Position numbers and translations under genes: made by a program | Assembly: GCA_964491875.1 (NCBI GenBank) | Contig: CAZBIC010000036.1 | Location: 7,833-71,832 of the forward strand | DNA from: JADJPG01 sp964491875 | GTDB taxonomy: Bacteria; Verrucomicrobiota; Verrucomicrobiia; Limisphaerales; JADJPG01 | DNA length: 64,000 nt | Direction of reading: 5' to 3' | The notes under the pieces: generated by a model | What the model was told of the DNA's origin: nothing | Database searches by the model: none | What the model saw: only the letters and a program-made list of their open reading frames with translations | Shown: positions 26,756-37,772 of the stretch, one piece after another | Numbering within the stretch: position 1 is the first letter of the stretch | Layout of the letters: the number at the start of each line of letters is the position of its first letter

Positions 26756-29700
26756 ATGAAGAACATCCTCCTCCGGCTCCTCCAGGCCATTGCATTCACA
26801 CTCTGCGTCACGGGAAGTGCCATCGCCGCGGTTCCGTCCGCGCCGCAGAACCTCACACCGTCATGGTTGTTTAATTACTGGCCCTCGGAATTCCATTCTC
26901 TCCTTTGGTGGGAACCGGTGCCGGGCGCGACGAGTTACACCATCTACCAGTTCGATGAGACCAGCAGCGCGTGGGTCATCTCCATCTCAGGATTGACTGA
27001 ACCCCTCTACCGCAACTTTCTGCCGCCCGCGCCGCCCAGTCGCTACGTGGTGACAGCTTCAAACACCGATGGCGAGAGCGCGCCGTCCAACGAAGCCGTG
27101 GTTGAAGGGAACATGTTCAACTTCATGATCACCGGTGACTGGCCGGAATACAGCTCATGGTCGGAGGGCGTCACTCCAACCAACGCATGGCTTTCGTGGT
27201 CCATCAGTCACGTCAGCGGTGCCGACGGCCTAGTGGAACTCAGCACCAACGGAACAGACTTCGCCACCGTGATGCACAACACCAACTATTTCGGCTGGCA
27301 CAACGTGCTGCTCACGAACCTGACGCCCCGTTCCTACTACTATTATCGCGTTACTTCCGTCGGCACAAACCGCGGCGGACTTACGTTGACACGATGGTTT
27401 GCGACGGAGGACACGAACTATCCGCCGGTGGCCTATACCGTCGATGCGTGGACTCATCTCGGCAACCCGACGGAGATCGCGCTTGCAGGCAATGACAGCG
27501 TCGGCACGCCACCCTACGTCAGCATCCAGAGCTTTCGCATTATCGAAGGACCGACCAATGGCACCCTCTCGGCCACTTCCATCGTGGCGTGGAATGACAC
27601 AGCCGGCATCACTTACACTCCCTTTCCCAACACTCGATTCACGGACCACTTCTGGTATGTCGCCAACGACGGCGAACTCGACAGCGCTCCAGCCCTCGTG
27701 ACCATCACCAACATCTACTTCAACCGGCCACCGGACGGAGGACAGGTGCTTACTTCGATTGTGGAAGGAGTCACCATCGCCATCGAGCTGATCGGCTCCG
27801 ATCCGGATGGGGACTTGCTCACGTTCACTCTGGACACCAACTACGTCGTGCTCGGAACGATCACCGGCACAAACTCCAGCCTCATCTACACTCCGCCTCC
27901 GGGTTACACCGGCGGCGACAGCTTTGGCTATTGGGTGTCAGACGGTACTCTGACGGCGTCTGGTGTGGTACTGATCGAAATCCTTTCCACCAACTCACCG
28001 CCCACCGTAATCAGCCAGTCACTGACAGTGCCCGAAGATGTTTCACAAACCATCACACTCACCGGAATCGACTCGGACGGCGATGCATTGACGTTCCGCA
28101 TTACGACGTCGCCTGCCCACGGTTCGTTGAGTGGAACGCCGCCCTCATTCGTCTACCAGCCGGCCTCCGATTATCATGGTGCCGACAGCTTCTCGTTCGT
28201 CGCGAACGACGGACTGGCCGATTCATTGCCCGGCACCGTTTCGTTGACGATTACGCCCGTCAACGACGCCCCGATCGCATCCGACATCGTGCAGGTGCTA
28301 AACGAGGATTCGAGCGTGATTGTGGTGTTCGAGGGAAGCGATCCGGAGAACAACACGATGACCCAGGTCATTTTGAGCCATCCGGCTCACGGCACGCTGA
28401 TTCCCTACAACGCCGCGCCGTTACGCGTGGTGTATCTCCCAGCCACGAACTATTCCGGCCCGGAAAGCTTCACCTACGCGCTGCGCGACGGTTCCCTGAC
28501 CGGCAACACGGCGACCGTCAGCATCACGGTGAATCCGCGGCCTGATGCGCCCATCGCAGTGGCACAGAATGTTTCGTGCAACGAGGAAGGCAGCGCTCTG
28601 ATTACGCTCACCGGCCTGGATGGCGATGGCGATGTTTTGACCTACCAACTGGTCAGTTCGCCGACGCACGGGACACTGATCGGATCTCCACCCACCCTGC
28701 TCTACCATCCGTTCGCCAACTATAGCGGCCCGGACAGTTTCCAGTTCCGCGTCAGCGACGGACTGAGCAACTCTGCCCCCGCCTTGGTCAGCATCACCGT
28801 GGTTCCAGTAAATGACCCGCCGGCGATCACCAATCAATCAGTCACCATTGATGAGGACTTTCCGCTATGGCTGAGTTTCCTCACTGGTACCGATGTTGAT
28901 GGCGATGCGCTCACCTTCCGCGTCGTCAGCGGTCCGGCCCATGGTCAGATCGTCAGCAATGGAGCAGTGTATGACCCGGAACGCGATTACGCAGGCATGG
29001 ATACGCTTACCTTCGTTGCGAACGACGGACAGGTGGACAGCGCACCCGCAACCTTGAGCATCACGATCCGCAATGTGGACGATCCACCGCTACCGAACAC
29101 GCCGGAAACCTCGACGCTGGAGGACACACCGGTGAGCATCGTGCTCACGGCATACAACCCAGACAACGATCCGCTCACATTCATCCTCACCGGAACCACC
29201 TCGTCAGGCACAGCCACGGCGGACGGTTCCAACGCCGTCTTCACGCCAAACCTGGGCAAGAGCGGTTACGCGTACTTTGACTATGCGGTCCTCGACGGCG
29301 CGCATTGGGCGACTGGCCGAGCCGTCGTGAACATCACCAGCGTGGAGGATGTGCCGGAAGCGTACGGCCAGTCCGTGTCTACCACCGAAGACATCGCGGT
29401 TCCGATCACCCTCGCTGGTTTCGATGGCGACCTCGATCCCATCGCTTTCTCTATCGTGAACGGCCCTGCAAACGGCAGTCTGAGCGGTTCCGGATCGAAC
29501 CTTGTTTACACGCCGAACCTGAATTTCAACGGGACGGATTCCTTCACCTTCAAGGTCAACGACGGCAAGGCGGACAGCACACCTGCCACCGTGAACATCA
29601 CCATCACGGCTGTGGACGATGCTCCGACGCTCGACCTGATCCTAAATCACGCCACCTCCGAAGATGGCCCGGCGATCACGAAGACGCTTACAGGAATCAG

Positions 29701-30787
29701 CTCCGGTGCCGCGAACGAAGGCGACAACATCACCGTCACCGCCGTCTCCACCAACCCGGCGTTGATTCCAAACCCCACCATCACCTACACCAGCCCGGAT
29801 ACCATGGGCAGCCTGACTTTCCACGCGCTCACCAACGCCAACGGCATCGCCACCATCACCGTCACCGTCAGCGATGGCACGCTCTCGAGCAGTCGCACCT
29901 TCAACGTGCAGATCAGCGCCCTGAATGATCCTCCGACCATCGATCCTCCGGCGACGGTTCACGTGCTCGAAGACGCCGGCACTCAGGTTATCCAACTCAC
30001 CGGCATCTCGGGCGGCCCGGCAGATGAACCCCAGTCAATCACGGTGAGCATCAGCACCACCCATGAATCGCTGACTGGAACCCCGGCGCTCAACTACACC
30101 AGCCCGAACAGCACCGGCACGATCACGTTCACACCGCCCGCAAACGCCAACGGTCTCGCCGCCATTTATGTCACGCTCAACGATGGTCTGACGTCCACCG
30201 TTCGTCCGGTTCAAATCTGGATTGATCCAGTGAATGACGCACCAGCTGCAACCGGACAGTCCGTCACCACGCCGTACAACACCGCAGTCAACATCACACT
30301 GACGGGCTCCGACGTGGACGGCAACACGCTCAACTACACCGTGCTTTCCAGCCCGGCCAACGGCACGCTCTCCGGCACGGCACCGAACCTGACTTTCATC
30401 CCGAACTTAAACTGGTCCGGCACGACGAGTTTAAATTTCCAGGTGAATGACGGCTCAACAAGCGGCGCCACCGCGATGGTGACAATCACCGTGAACGCGC
30501 CGACTGCAGTTCCGCCGGCGCCAAGCGGGTTGACGGCCACTGCGATCTCGCGCTCGCGCATCGATCTCATATGGGCAGACAACGCGAACACCGAGACCGG
30601 CTTCAAGATTGAGCGTTCAGCGAATGGAACTTCGTGGAGCCAGATCGCCACCGTGGGACCGAACGTTCGGAACTACTCGAGCACCGGGCTCTCCGCGAAC
30701 AGGCTCTACTACTATCGCGTTCGCGCCTACAACTCGCTGGGCAACTCGCCTTACTCGAACACCGCCACCGCGCGAACGCTGCGGTAG
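26756..30787 (+). CDS. Secreted giant protein with tandem cadherin-like/Ig repeats and fibronectin III ends
   Basis: This 1343-residue protein has a signal peptide (LLQAIAFTLCVTGSAIAA). Two fibronectin-III-like domains follow at about residues 27-225. About ten tandem repeats of 90-100 residues fill roughly 228-1245. Each is built on a pattern such as DxDGDxLTF...GPxHGxLxG...YTPxxxYxGxDSFxFxVxDG, with NDAP-type junctions, as in bacterial cadherin-like and VCBS-type domains. A final fibronectin-III domain (PSGLTATAISRSRIDLIW... NSLGNSPYSNTATA) closes the protein. No sortase, PEP-CTERM or membrane tail is visible. These modules usually mediate adhesion or calcium-dependent matrix binding. Repeats are conserved in protein but diverged in DNA. 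It diverges from the PVC cytochrome and ends before a strong terminator. Confidence 0.85.
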   Translation: MKNILLRLLQAIAFTLCVTGSAIAAVPSAPQNLTPSWLFNYWPSEFHSLLWWEPVPGATSYTIYQFDETSSAWVISISGLTEPLYRNFLPPAPPSRYVVTASNTDGESAPSNEAVVEGNMFNFMITGDWPEYSSWSEGVTPTNAWLSWSISHVSGADGLVELSTNGTDFATVMHNTNYFGWHNVLLTNLTPRSYYYYRVTSVGTNRGGLTLTRWFATEDTNYPPVAYTVDAWTHLGNPTEIALAGNDSVGTPPYVSIQSFRIIEGPTNGTLSATSIVAWNDTAGITYTPFPNTRFTDHFWYVANDGELDSAPALVTITNIYFNRPPDGGQVLTSIVEGVTIAIELIGSDPDGDLLTFTLDTNYVVLGTITGTNSSLIYTPPPGYTGGDSFGYWVSDGTLTASGVVLIEILSTNSPPTVISQSLTVPEDVSQTITLTGIDSDGDALTFRITTSPAHGSLSGTPPSFVYQPASDYHGADSFSFVANDGLADSLPGTVSLTITPVNDAPIASDIVQVLNEDSSVIVVFEGSDPENNTMTQVILSHPAHGTLIPYNAAPLRVVYLPATNYSGPESFTYALRDGSLTGNTATVSITVNPRPDAPIAVAQNVSCNEEGSALITLTGLDGDGDVLTYQLVSSPTHGTLIGSPPTLLYHPFANYSGPDSFQFRVSDGLSNSAPALVSITVVPVNDPPAITNQSVTIDEDFPLWLSFLTGTDVDGDALTFRVVSGPAHGQIVSNGAVYDPERDYAGMDTLTFVANDGQVDSAPATLSITIRNVDDPPLPNTPETSTLEDTPVSIVLTAYNPDNDPLTFILTGTTSSGTATADGSNAVFTPNLGKSGYAYFDYAVLDGAHWATGRAVVNITSVEDVPEAYGQSVSTTEDIAVPITLAGFDGDLDPIAFSIVNGPANGSLSGSGSNLVYTPNLNFNGTDSFTFKVNDGKADSTPATVNITITAVDDAPTLDLILNHATSEDGPAITKTLTGISSGAANEGDNITVTAVSTNPALIPNPTITYTSPDTMGSLTFHALTNANGIATITVTVSDGTLSSSRTFNVQISALNDPPTIDPPATVHVLEDAGTQVIQLTGISGGPADEPQSITVSISTTHESLTGTPALNYTSPNSTGTITFTPPANANGLAAIYVTLNDGLTSTVRPVQIWIDPVNDAPAATGQSVTTPYNTAVNITLTGSDVDGNTLNYTVLSSPANGTLSGTAPNLTFIPNLNWSGTTSLNFQVNDGSTSGATAMVTITVNAPTAVPPAPSGLTATAISRSRIDLIWADNANTETGFKIERSANGTSWSQIATVGPNVRNYSSTGLSANRLYYYRVRAYNSLGNSPYSNTATARTLR

Positions 30788-30810
30788 AAGCGCGGCGGGC
30801 TGCACACCAA

Positions 30811-30850
30811 AAAGAAACGCGGGATGGAAAGCCATCCCGCGTTTTTGTTT
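30811..30850. terminator. Bidirectional rho-independent terminator
   Basis: A perfect 13-bp stem, AAACGCGGGATGG (30815-30827) and CCATCCCGCGTTT (30832-30844) with an AAAG loop, is followed by TTGTTTT on the plus strand. On the minus strand it is followed by a T-rich run (complement of 30807-30814). It serves both the cadherin-like gene and the convergent LTD/CotH gene. Confidence 0.93.
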
Positions 30851-30869
30851 TCAAATGTTTAGCCCGACG

Positions 30870-33800
30870 TCAGTCGAGCTGGATGATCCGGTAGAACCGC
30901 TGCGGCTGGCCGGTGATGGTGTCAGTGGTCCCAAGTGTTGAACCGCCGGCAACCACCGACGGGTTCAGAGACTGCCACTGCGCGTCGTTCAGGTTGTTTT
31001 TGAACTGCACCTGATAGGTGCGGCCGGCCGTAGTATCGAACGTAAGCCCGATGCCATTTCCATCGCGTGCGATGGTGGCCGCCGGCGGCAGCAGAACGAC
31101 CACGGTGAAGGTCCGGCCAACGCTCTGCGCAGGCACGCCATTGTCCGTCACGCGAACGGTAATGGAGTTGGTGCTCGGCGCCTGTGATTCAGACGGCGTC
31201 CAAGTGAACAAACCGGTAGAGCCGTTGATGGATGAACCCAGCGGACTGGCTCCTGCCAGATCAAACGTCAACGTCTGGACTGGATCATCCACATCGTCGG
31301 CGCTGGCGGTGAAGCTCACGGTCTGGCCGAGTCGAATGGTGCGGTCGGCGATCGGGGCGAGAGTCGGCGGCGTGTTGTTTCCGCTGCCGAGCTGGTTCGC
31401 GGTGCGAGGCGTGGGCGCCGTGAGCAGACTGATGAACGGCGCGCTATCCGGGAAGCGGCCTTCCGAGATGTCGTCCACCTGCGCGGCAAACGTCACGCGA
31501 TCCACCAGCGTCCGTTTGTCCGGCGCGTAGAGAGCGATGCTCTCGCCGTTCTTGCTCAGCTGGAAATTGACGTGGAGGTCCGGTCGCGCCGCGTTGTTCT
31601 GGCCCGGCTCATTGTCCGCCCAGACCAGGAGGTATCCGCCAGGCGCGATGGTGTATTGACCGTTGGTCGGAATCTGGAAGTAGCTGCCGGCGTTCCCCGG
31701 ACTGTCCGTGAGCCAGAATCCGCCGAGGTTGACGGTGTTGGTGCCGGAGTTGTGGAGCTCGAACCAGTCCTCGAACTGTCCGTCCGCCGGATCAGCAATG
31801 GTGTTGGTGTTGCCGGCGAGCCATTCGTTGATGGTGACGTTCACCGGGCGAGCCACGTTCGTGGTGCCCGGAGTGAAGTCAGACATGTTCACGCGATTGA
31901 ACGGCTGGCCATCCGGGAAATCCCCGTAGCTGTACCCAGCAGTCAATCCACCGTAGGTGAGGTAATCCGTGATCTGCGGTTTGTCGTTCACCAGACGAAC
32001 GAGCGCCACGGAGCCGGTGGAAGGATTGAGACGGAAGCTTGTGTGCAAAACAGCGCCCGCCGTCTGGGCCGGTTGACCGTCTGCCCAGATGAGTTTGTAT
32101 TCGCCCGCGGCAATCGAACTGCCAGCCGGGAATGCCCACTGGGTCAGATTGCTGTCGTAATTGTTCGCGAGGAAATAACCGCTGAGACTGATCGCGTTGG
32201 TGCCGGCGTTGAAGAGTTCGACCCACGGATCGCGCTCGCCCGCGTTGTCGGTTGGCCCGGTGGTGTTTTCCGGCTGAAGCTCGTTTAGCCACAACGGATC
32301 GTATGCGGGGAGAGTCTCGGAGACGGAATTTGCGAAACCGGGCGTCGTCACGGTCGGACGAATATTTGCCTGCTGCACAAACAAACTGCCCGGCGTGGTA
32401 CGAATGGTCAGGTTCGTGCCGCTGCTGCTGGGCAGATACCAGTAGCTGAGCGTGCAGAGCGTATTCGTGGCGAAGACGGGCAAGGTCTGGCGAATGCTGG
32501 AGCTCGGGCCACCAACGCCTTGAGCCACGACGTGCAGACTGGCGCTGCCCGTGTGCGCGAACTCAGTCGAGATGACCGAGTTGCTGTGGTTGCCAGAATT
32601 GGTCCACGTTTCCGAGAAGGGAACTTCAAATCCGCCGTTGACGATCAGGTTTGGACCAGCTTCGGCCACCGAACCGGTGACGAGCACGAGGTCATCCAGA
32701 TAGACGTCGCCGGGGGAATTCATGAAGATCAAGAAGTTCGTGCCGCCGGGAAGATTGTTGCTGCCGACGCCTTGAATGGTGCCGGTATAAACAACCTGTC
32801 GCCAGCTTTGACGATCTCCCCAGTTGCTCGGACGGCTATTGTCCTGTGCCGCATCAAGCAGTTGAAGGGACGGACCGGTGCCGTTTGGCAGCGTCGGCCA
32901 CGGGGCGCGCGGTTCGTAGCGAACTTGATCGATGATCACGTCGTTACCACCGTTCACACCGGGCTGCACGAGGCTGAGCGTTTCGCCATCGAGGTCCAAG
33001 GACCCCTCGAACTGTCCAGCCGGAACCACGTTCGTGTAAACGCTGCTGAAACCCGGACGGTTTTTCGCGAGGACCAGGTACTGGCCGTTCGTGATCACCG
33101 CACCGAGTGGGAAGGTGAAGTCCACCCCGTTGACCCGCCATCCGGTAAGATTGAAGGACACGTCGGAGCGGTTGTGGAGCTCGACGTAGCTCGAATCCAC
33201 CTGGAGGGGGTTATACATGATCTCCGAGAAGACAATGGCGCCCTTCGGGTCCGGCACCGTGCCGGTGAAAGTCGCGGCAATGTTGATCGGACTGTTCGTG
33301 GTCAGGTTGCCCAGCCGGTCGCGGCCTCGGAAGACGAGATTGTTCAATCCGGAGGACAGCGTAAGCCGGGCGGTCCAGTTCGTGGCCGAGACCCAGGTCA
33401 CGGGATAGGCAACGTCATTGATCAAGATGTCCTTGATGCCGACCGGAGCGGTGCCGTTCACCACGAGGAGGTTGTTCGCGGTGTCGAATTCGGCATCGCC
33501 GGCAATGCGGAACGGCGCGTTCACGAAGTTCGAGATCTGGCTGAGGATGTAGGTGCGACGATCGCCGATGAAGGACTTGATCGTGTTAACCGTTGCCACC
33601 TGGATGCTCACGCCGTTCTGGAGAAATGCGGCCTGCTTTTCGTCCAAAATCGGATCCATGAAAGAGCGGTTCCACACACGGTCGGTCAGATCCTTGAACG
33701 CCCGGAGATACATGCGGCGATACACCGGCGTATTCCACAAGCCTTCGATACGACGATCGCCCTCACCGCCCAGCGCGAACAACGAGGTCTGAGGACCATT

Positions 33801-36800
33801 TCCACCAATGTTCATGGTGAAGTCGATGTCCCAGGTCCATTGATTGAAGCGACCGTTGGTGGGCTTGTAAGTGAACGCGTTTTTTCCGCGTTCGTAGCCG
33901 TAGGAGTCCCAGTTACCCACCGCATGCTGGCAGGCGAAGATGCGCATCCACTGCTCGATGTCGGCCACGGCGTCAAGAGCGGCAGGATCGGGCACCGGAA
34001 GGTTCGCGGTCTCGGTGTAGGCAGGCGTCGGACTGATCGCGTCAATCAGCTTGAACAAGCTGCGGTAGTCGCTGGCTGATTCGCCAGCGCCAACCGCGCG
34101 CTTGCGCCACATGAAGCGGTAAGGAGCCACCGTCATGACCTGCTGGCCGCCGATCAGTTGTGTGCGACGGCCAAGGTCGGCGTCCTCATTGCCGGCATTG
34201 AATCCGGTGTCACTGAACGCGAACCAGTCTTCGATTTTATACACTTCGCCGTCGGTGTCGTCCGGGAACCATTGTTCCACCGCGTCAGAGTTCGGCTGCT
34301 GCGAGTCTTCCATGATGAAGTTCGCGGCCATGCCGCCCGGGATGTTATCCGCAACGCTGCGCTGATTGCCGTTGAGGAAGAAGTGCATGTAGCGGCGGTA
34401 ATTGTAGTGGAGCCCCATCTCCTTGAAGATGAGGTAGGAGGCCTGCTCCGATTGAGCGCTGGTATCGCTCGCCCCATTGCTGGTGCTGGGATTTCCAGCG
34501 GTATTTAGAACGGTATCCGTCACGCCGAGGAATTTGTCGTCTTCAGGGAAGTTGCAGACGTAGTCCATGCGGTTCGCATTGTTCGTCGGCCCGCCGGACA
34601 TCGAGCTTGCATGCCACGGACTGCCGGCGAACTGCGGCCGGCAGTTGTAAACAACGCGGTAGTTGTTGTAGACGAACGTGCCGTCGAGTGCGGTATTGCA
34701 GATCTCGTGGCGATCATTCCAGCGACCAGCAGTCGGCAACGTCACCCAGAGATGGTAGGTCGCAAACGCGCCGAAGATTTGGCGATCACCCCAGCGGATC
34801 AGGCAGTCACGAGAATAAGTGTCGTAGGGGAAGACGCGATCGCGTCCGGCTTGAGGGAACAACGCCTCCGGGAAGATGTTCACTCCCTGCGCGGCTCCGG
34901 CCAGGGCGTCCTTGGCTTCGATGTAGAAGGCGATCGTAACGCCCGTCCCCTGCCCGGTCAGCTGCACGCTGTAAACACCGTCACCCGCGATCGCGTCGCC
35001 ACCGATACCGTCGTCGGTCATCGCCACGGAGGTATACATTGCGGTGGTGATCGGACGATTCGTGGAATCGACACGATACTTGAGCGTAAGGGAAGCGATA
35101 CCATCCGGGTCGACCGCGCGAGCGGTAATGACGATCGGCTCATTCGCGGCAGGCAGCGCCGGAGTATGAACCACGTCGTAAACAGCCGGGCCGGCGTTTT
35201 GGATGGCTTTGGGATTCGCCGCGCCGGGGGAGCCGAGATTCTTCGGCAACGCCATGCGGCCGGGCGCTTCCAAGCCGCCACCGCGCATGCGCAGGAGAAG
35301 CTCCGGAAAACCGCGGAGCCAGCGGGCCTTCGCTCGCAGGGTGATGTTGTTTGCACTCAGTCCGGTGAGATTTGCGGTGCGAATGCTGTTGGCGGAATCG
35401 TCGCCACGGGAGCCAGCGCGGATATGGAGACTCTTGTTGCCAGTGAAACCCACGTTCTCAATGCTGGAGTGATCGTGTGAACCCGCCAGCATCACCCAGC
35501 TGGTGAAGTCGGACTCAAATCCGGGATTCGGAACCAGGTTGTTGCCGTTATTGACTCGGACTTCGACGTCGTCCACGAGGCATTCGCCCACACCCAGCAT
35601 GTAAACAAGCAGGAGATTGGCCGTGCCGAGGACCTGGCCGGAGTTGCCGGTGATTTCAATATTGGTCCAGGTGCTCTTGGCGGACTCATCGCTGTCAGCC
35701 CAGTTGGACGGCTGACGATTGTCACTGTCCGCATCGATCAGCTCGAGACTGCTGCCGCCGCCGTCCGACCAGAGACCCCAACGCCCACCGTCGCCATAAG
35801 TCACTTCGTTCACCACCACGTAGGAGATGTTTGTGGTAATCACCAACGTATTGGTATTGGTGGAATAGCTGTAATCCGGGAAGCCCAACGTGATGCGTTC
35901 ACCGCCATTACCAAGGCTGCCGCTGTAGTTCCCAATGGTATTGGTGGAATTCAGATTCGGATAGTTCGCGAGCATGTTGGTCGCGCTGTTGGCCACCACC
36001 AGAAAACCGCCGGCCGGAATGATCGTGCCCTGGGGGAACGTCAGCGAAACGCCATCGGCAATCCGCCAGCCGCTCACGTTCACTGCGGCGCCACTGCGAT
36101 TGTAGAGTTCGATGAACTCATCATCGGAGTCGCCAGAGATCGGGCTGTACATGATCTCGTTGATGACGACGTCCGCAATCTTGATCGAGCTGTTCGCCGC
36201 ACCGGGAGTGAGGGAGGACAGAATGGAAATCGTCGGCGAACCATCCGGACTGCGACCAGAAGAAACCCCATTGGCCTGGGGACCAAAATCAACGGCATCA
36301 ATCACCCGGGTCTGCGCGGCGTTCACTAGATAGATGCGTTCGCCACCTGAACTCAGCGAGAAGCCAAGCTGGGTTTGATTGAAGGAAACAAATCCGCGCG
36401 CGGAAATTGTGGTGCCGGCCGGAATGCGGAACTTGTTCGTCTCCGCGCTGTCGGACAGATAGGCACCGGAAATATCCACAGCTTGGTTGCTGTGGTTGTA
36501 GAGCTCGATGTAGTCCTCCTGCGGGACATCCGTGTGCGCTAGAAACTCATTGATCACGACCGACGCGAGTGCATCGGTATTGTACGGCTCCGGCTTGCCT
36601 GGCGAACCATCAATCAAATCGCTGGCCGACCACGCCTTCGGATCGCCTTCGCCATACGAAGGACGCGACAACACCATCGAATGGCCTGCGCCATCCGCCG
36701 CAACCGGCCATCCGGCTTCGTCGCGATATTGAACCTGCAGCATGACGGCGTCGGCCGGGTTCCGCAGGCGAATCAAACCGGTATCCCCCGGCAGACCGTT

Positions 36801-37772
36801 GGTGGAAGCGCCCACCCAAGGGCCGAGCACGCCAGTGATTCCGTAATGGCTTTCCACGAACGACGGATCGCGGGCAATGACCAGGAACTGGCCCGGCTTG
36901 ATCACTGTCCCCTGTGGGAAAGCGTAGCCCACGGCGCCGGAGATCCGGTGGCCGGACAAATCTTCCTTAATCGCCATCGAGTTGAAGATTTCGATGTACT
37001 CGAGGCTGTTGTTGGTGAACCCGGGAACCGTGCGCGGATTATACATGATCTCGGAGAACACCAGCCCCGTGCGGCGGCTTGATGGACCGAGGGGCTCGCG
37101 CTTCAACGGAATGTTCCCAACCGTCGGAGTGCCCGTCACGTCTTCGAAGGTTCGGAACTCCGCCGCCGCCAGCTGGCTGGTCGACTTGCTGGTCACCGCC
37201 ATGCCGACGAACATCTGGGCAGGCACAGCCGGCGTCACGAGCGTCACCGTTCCCAACTGGCTCCAACTGCTGCCGTCCACACCTGCGTAGGAAGTGAAAA
37301 CATTCGTTGTCCCGGTGATCGTACGCTTGAGCCGCAGCCACGCACTCGGATAAGTCGCGGGAAACGAACCAATGTTGGTCGTGGCCCCGGCAGTCACCAT
37401 GCGCGCCTGCATGAAGCTGCCGGCGATGTTCGGCGTGATGAAGGCCGCGGCGTAACGACTGCCGCCCGCCAAATTTTCCCGCGCGATCAATCCCGCCTTG
37501 GACCATGCATCGAGATTCGAAAGCGACTCGACCTTCACCTTGACGTCGAACGCCCCGGTGTAAGCCTGGTAATTGAAATGAAACTGGTCGTTCGTCCCGC
37601 CAATATCATTGCCAGCGCCGGACAGGTTGAATCCGCCCGCCACCGGGGCGGTCGAGCCTGCGACAGTCGGGCTTCCGATATCTACCGCGGTGAACTGCGC
37701 TTCGACACGCGAAACGCCCGCAGCCACCAGCAGGCCGGTGGCAATCACGACTTTTGAAACAAGTTTTTTCAT
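30870..37772 (-). CDS. Giant secreted LTD/CotH protein
   Basis: This 2300-residue protein has a signal peptide (KKLVSKVVIATGLLVAAGVS...EA). An N-terminal LamG/DUF1349-like region (about 35-230; DAWSKAGLIARENLAGGSRY) precedes at least three lamin-tail domains (LVFSEIMYNPRT, VVINEFLAHTDVPQEDYIEL, VVINEIMYSPISGD). A CotH-kinase-like region occupies about residues 960-1480, including FKEMGLHYNYRRYMHFFLNG and the acidic TWDIDF. More lamin-tail domains follow (IVFSEIMYNPLQ, LWLNELQPENT, VTINEWLAGNT). Near the end are an Ig/cadherin-like domain (IRLGQTVSFTASADDVDD) and a short C-terminal block ending QRFYRIIQLD. CotH proteins can be atypical kinases; the substrate here is unknown. ATG 37772 is preferred over the frame's upstream extension to 37940. 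Confidence 0.85.
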   Translation of the reverse strand: MKKLVSKVVIATGLLVAAGVSRVEAQFTAVDIGSPTVAGSTAPVAGGFNLSGAGNDIGGTNDQFHFNYQAYTGAFDVKVKVESLSNLDAWSKAGLIARENLAGGSRYAAAFITPNIAGSFMQARMVTAGATTNIGSFPATYPSAWLRLKRTITGTTNVFTSYAGVDGSSWSQLGTVTLVTPAVPAQMFVGMAVTSKSTSQLAAAEFRTFEDVTGTPTVGNIPLKREPLGPSSRRTGLVFSEIMYNPRTVPGFTNNSLEYIEIFNSMAIKEDLSGHRISGAVGYAFPQGTVIKPGQFLVIARDPSFVESHYGITGVLGPWVGASTNGLPGDTGLIRLRNPADAVMLQVQYRDEAGWPVAADGAGHSMVLSRPSYGEGDPKAWSASDLIDGSPGKPEPYNTDALASVVINEFLAHTDVPQEDYIELYNHSNQAVDISGAYLSDSAETNKFRIPAGTTISARGFVSFNQTQLGFSLSSGGERIYLVNAAQTRVIDAVDFGPQANGVSSGRSPDGSPTISILSSLTPGAANSSIKIADVVINEIMYSPISGDSDDEFIELYNRSGAAVNVSGWRIADGVSLTFPQGTIIPAGGFLVVANSATNMLANYPNLNSTNTIGNYSGSLGNGGERITLGFPDYSYSTNTNTLVITTNISYVVVNEVTYGDGGRWGLWSDGGGSSLELIDADSDNRQPSNWADSDESAKSTWTNIEITGNSGQVLGTANLLLVYMLGVGECLVDDVEVRVNNGNNLVPNPGFESDFTSWVMLAGSHDHSSIENVGFTGNKSLHIRAGSRGDDSANSIRTANLTGLSANNITLRAKARWLRGFPELLLRMRGGGLEAPGRMALPKNLGSPGAANPKAIQNAGPAVYDVVHTPALPAANEPIVITARAVDPDGIASLTLKYRVDSTNRPITTAMYTSVAMTDDGIGGDAIAGDGVYSVQLTGQGTGVTIAFYIEAKDALAGAAQGVNIFPEALFPQAGRDRVFPYDTYSRDCLIRWGDRQIFGAFATYHLWVTLPTAGRWNDRHEICNTALDGTFVYNNYRVVYNCRPQFAGSPWHASSMSGGPTNNANRMDYVCNFPEDDKFLGVTDTVLNTAGNPSTSNGASDTSAQSEQASYLIFKEMGLHYNYRRYMHFFLNGNQRSVADNIPGGMAANFIMEDSQQPNSDAVEQWFPDDTDGEVYKIEDWFAFSDTGFNAGNEDADLGRRTQLIGGQQVMTVAPYRFMWRKRAVGAGESASDYRSLFKLIDAISPTPAYTETANLPVPDPAALDAVADIEQWMRIFACQHAVGNWDSYGYERGKNAFTYKPTNGRFNQWTWDIDFTMNIGGNGPQTSLFALGGEGDRRIEGLWNTPVYRRMYLRAFKDLTDRVWNRSFMDPILDEKQAAFLQNGVSIQVATVNTIKSFIGDRRTYILSQISNFVNAPFRIAGDAEFDTANNLLVVNGTAPVGIKDILINDVAYPVTWVSATNWTARLTLSSGLNNLVFRGRDRLGNLTTNSPINIAATFTGTVPDPKGAIVFSEIMYNPLQVDSSYVELHNRSDVSFNLTGWRVNGVDFTFPLGAVITNGQYLVLAKNRPGFSSVYTNVVPAGQFEGSLDLDGETLSLVQPGVNGGNDVIIDQVRYEPRAPWPTLPNGTGPSLQLLDAAQDNSRPSNWGDRQSWRQVVYTGTIQGVGSNNLPGGTNFLIFMNSPGDVYLDDLVLVTGSVAEAGPNLIVNGGFEVPFSETWTNSGNHSNSVISTEFAHTGSASLHVVAQGVGGPSSSIRQTLPVFATNTLCTLSYWYLPSSSGTNLTIRTTPGSLFVQQANIRPTVTTPGFANSVSETLPAYDPLWLNELQPENTTGPTDNAGERDPWVELFNAGTNAISLSGYFLANNYDSNLTQWAFPAGSSIAAGEYKLIWADGQPAQTAGAVLHTSFRLNPSTGSVALVRLVNDKPQITDYLTYGGLTAGYSYGDFPDGQPFNRVNMSDFTPGTTNVARPVNVTINEWLAGNTNTIADPADGQFEDWFELHNSGTNTVNLGGFWLTDSPGNAGSYFQIPTNGQYTIAPGGYLLVWADNEPGQNNAARPDLHVNFQLSKNGESIALYAPDKRTLVDRVTFAAQVDDISEGRFPDSAPFISLLTAPTPRTANQLGSGNNTPPTLAPIADRTIRLGQTVSFTASADDVDDPVQTLTFDLAGASPLGSSINGSTGLFTWTPSESQAPSTNSITVRVTDNGVPAQSVGRTFTVVVLLPPAATIARDGNGIGLTFDTTAGRTYQVQFKNNLNDAQWQSLNPSVVAGGSTLGTTDTITGQPQRFYRIIQLD

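Noticed and set aside
32520..34079. 519-codon plus-strand frame inside the 30870 gene
   Set aside because: Antisense to lamin-tail/CotH modules that match known folds; translation shows no recognisable motif.
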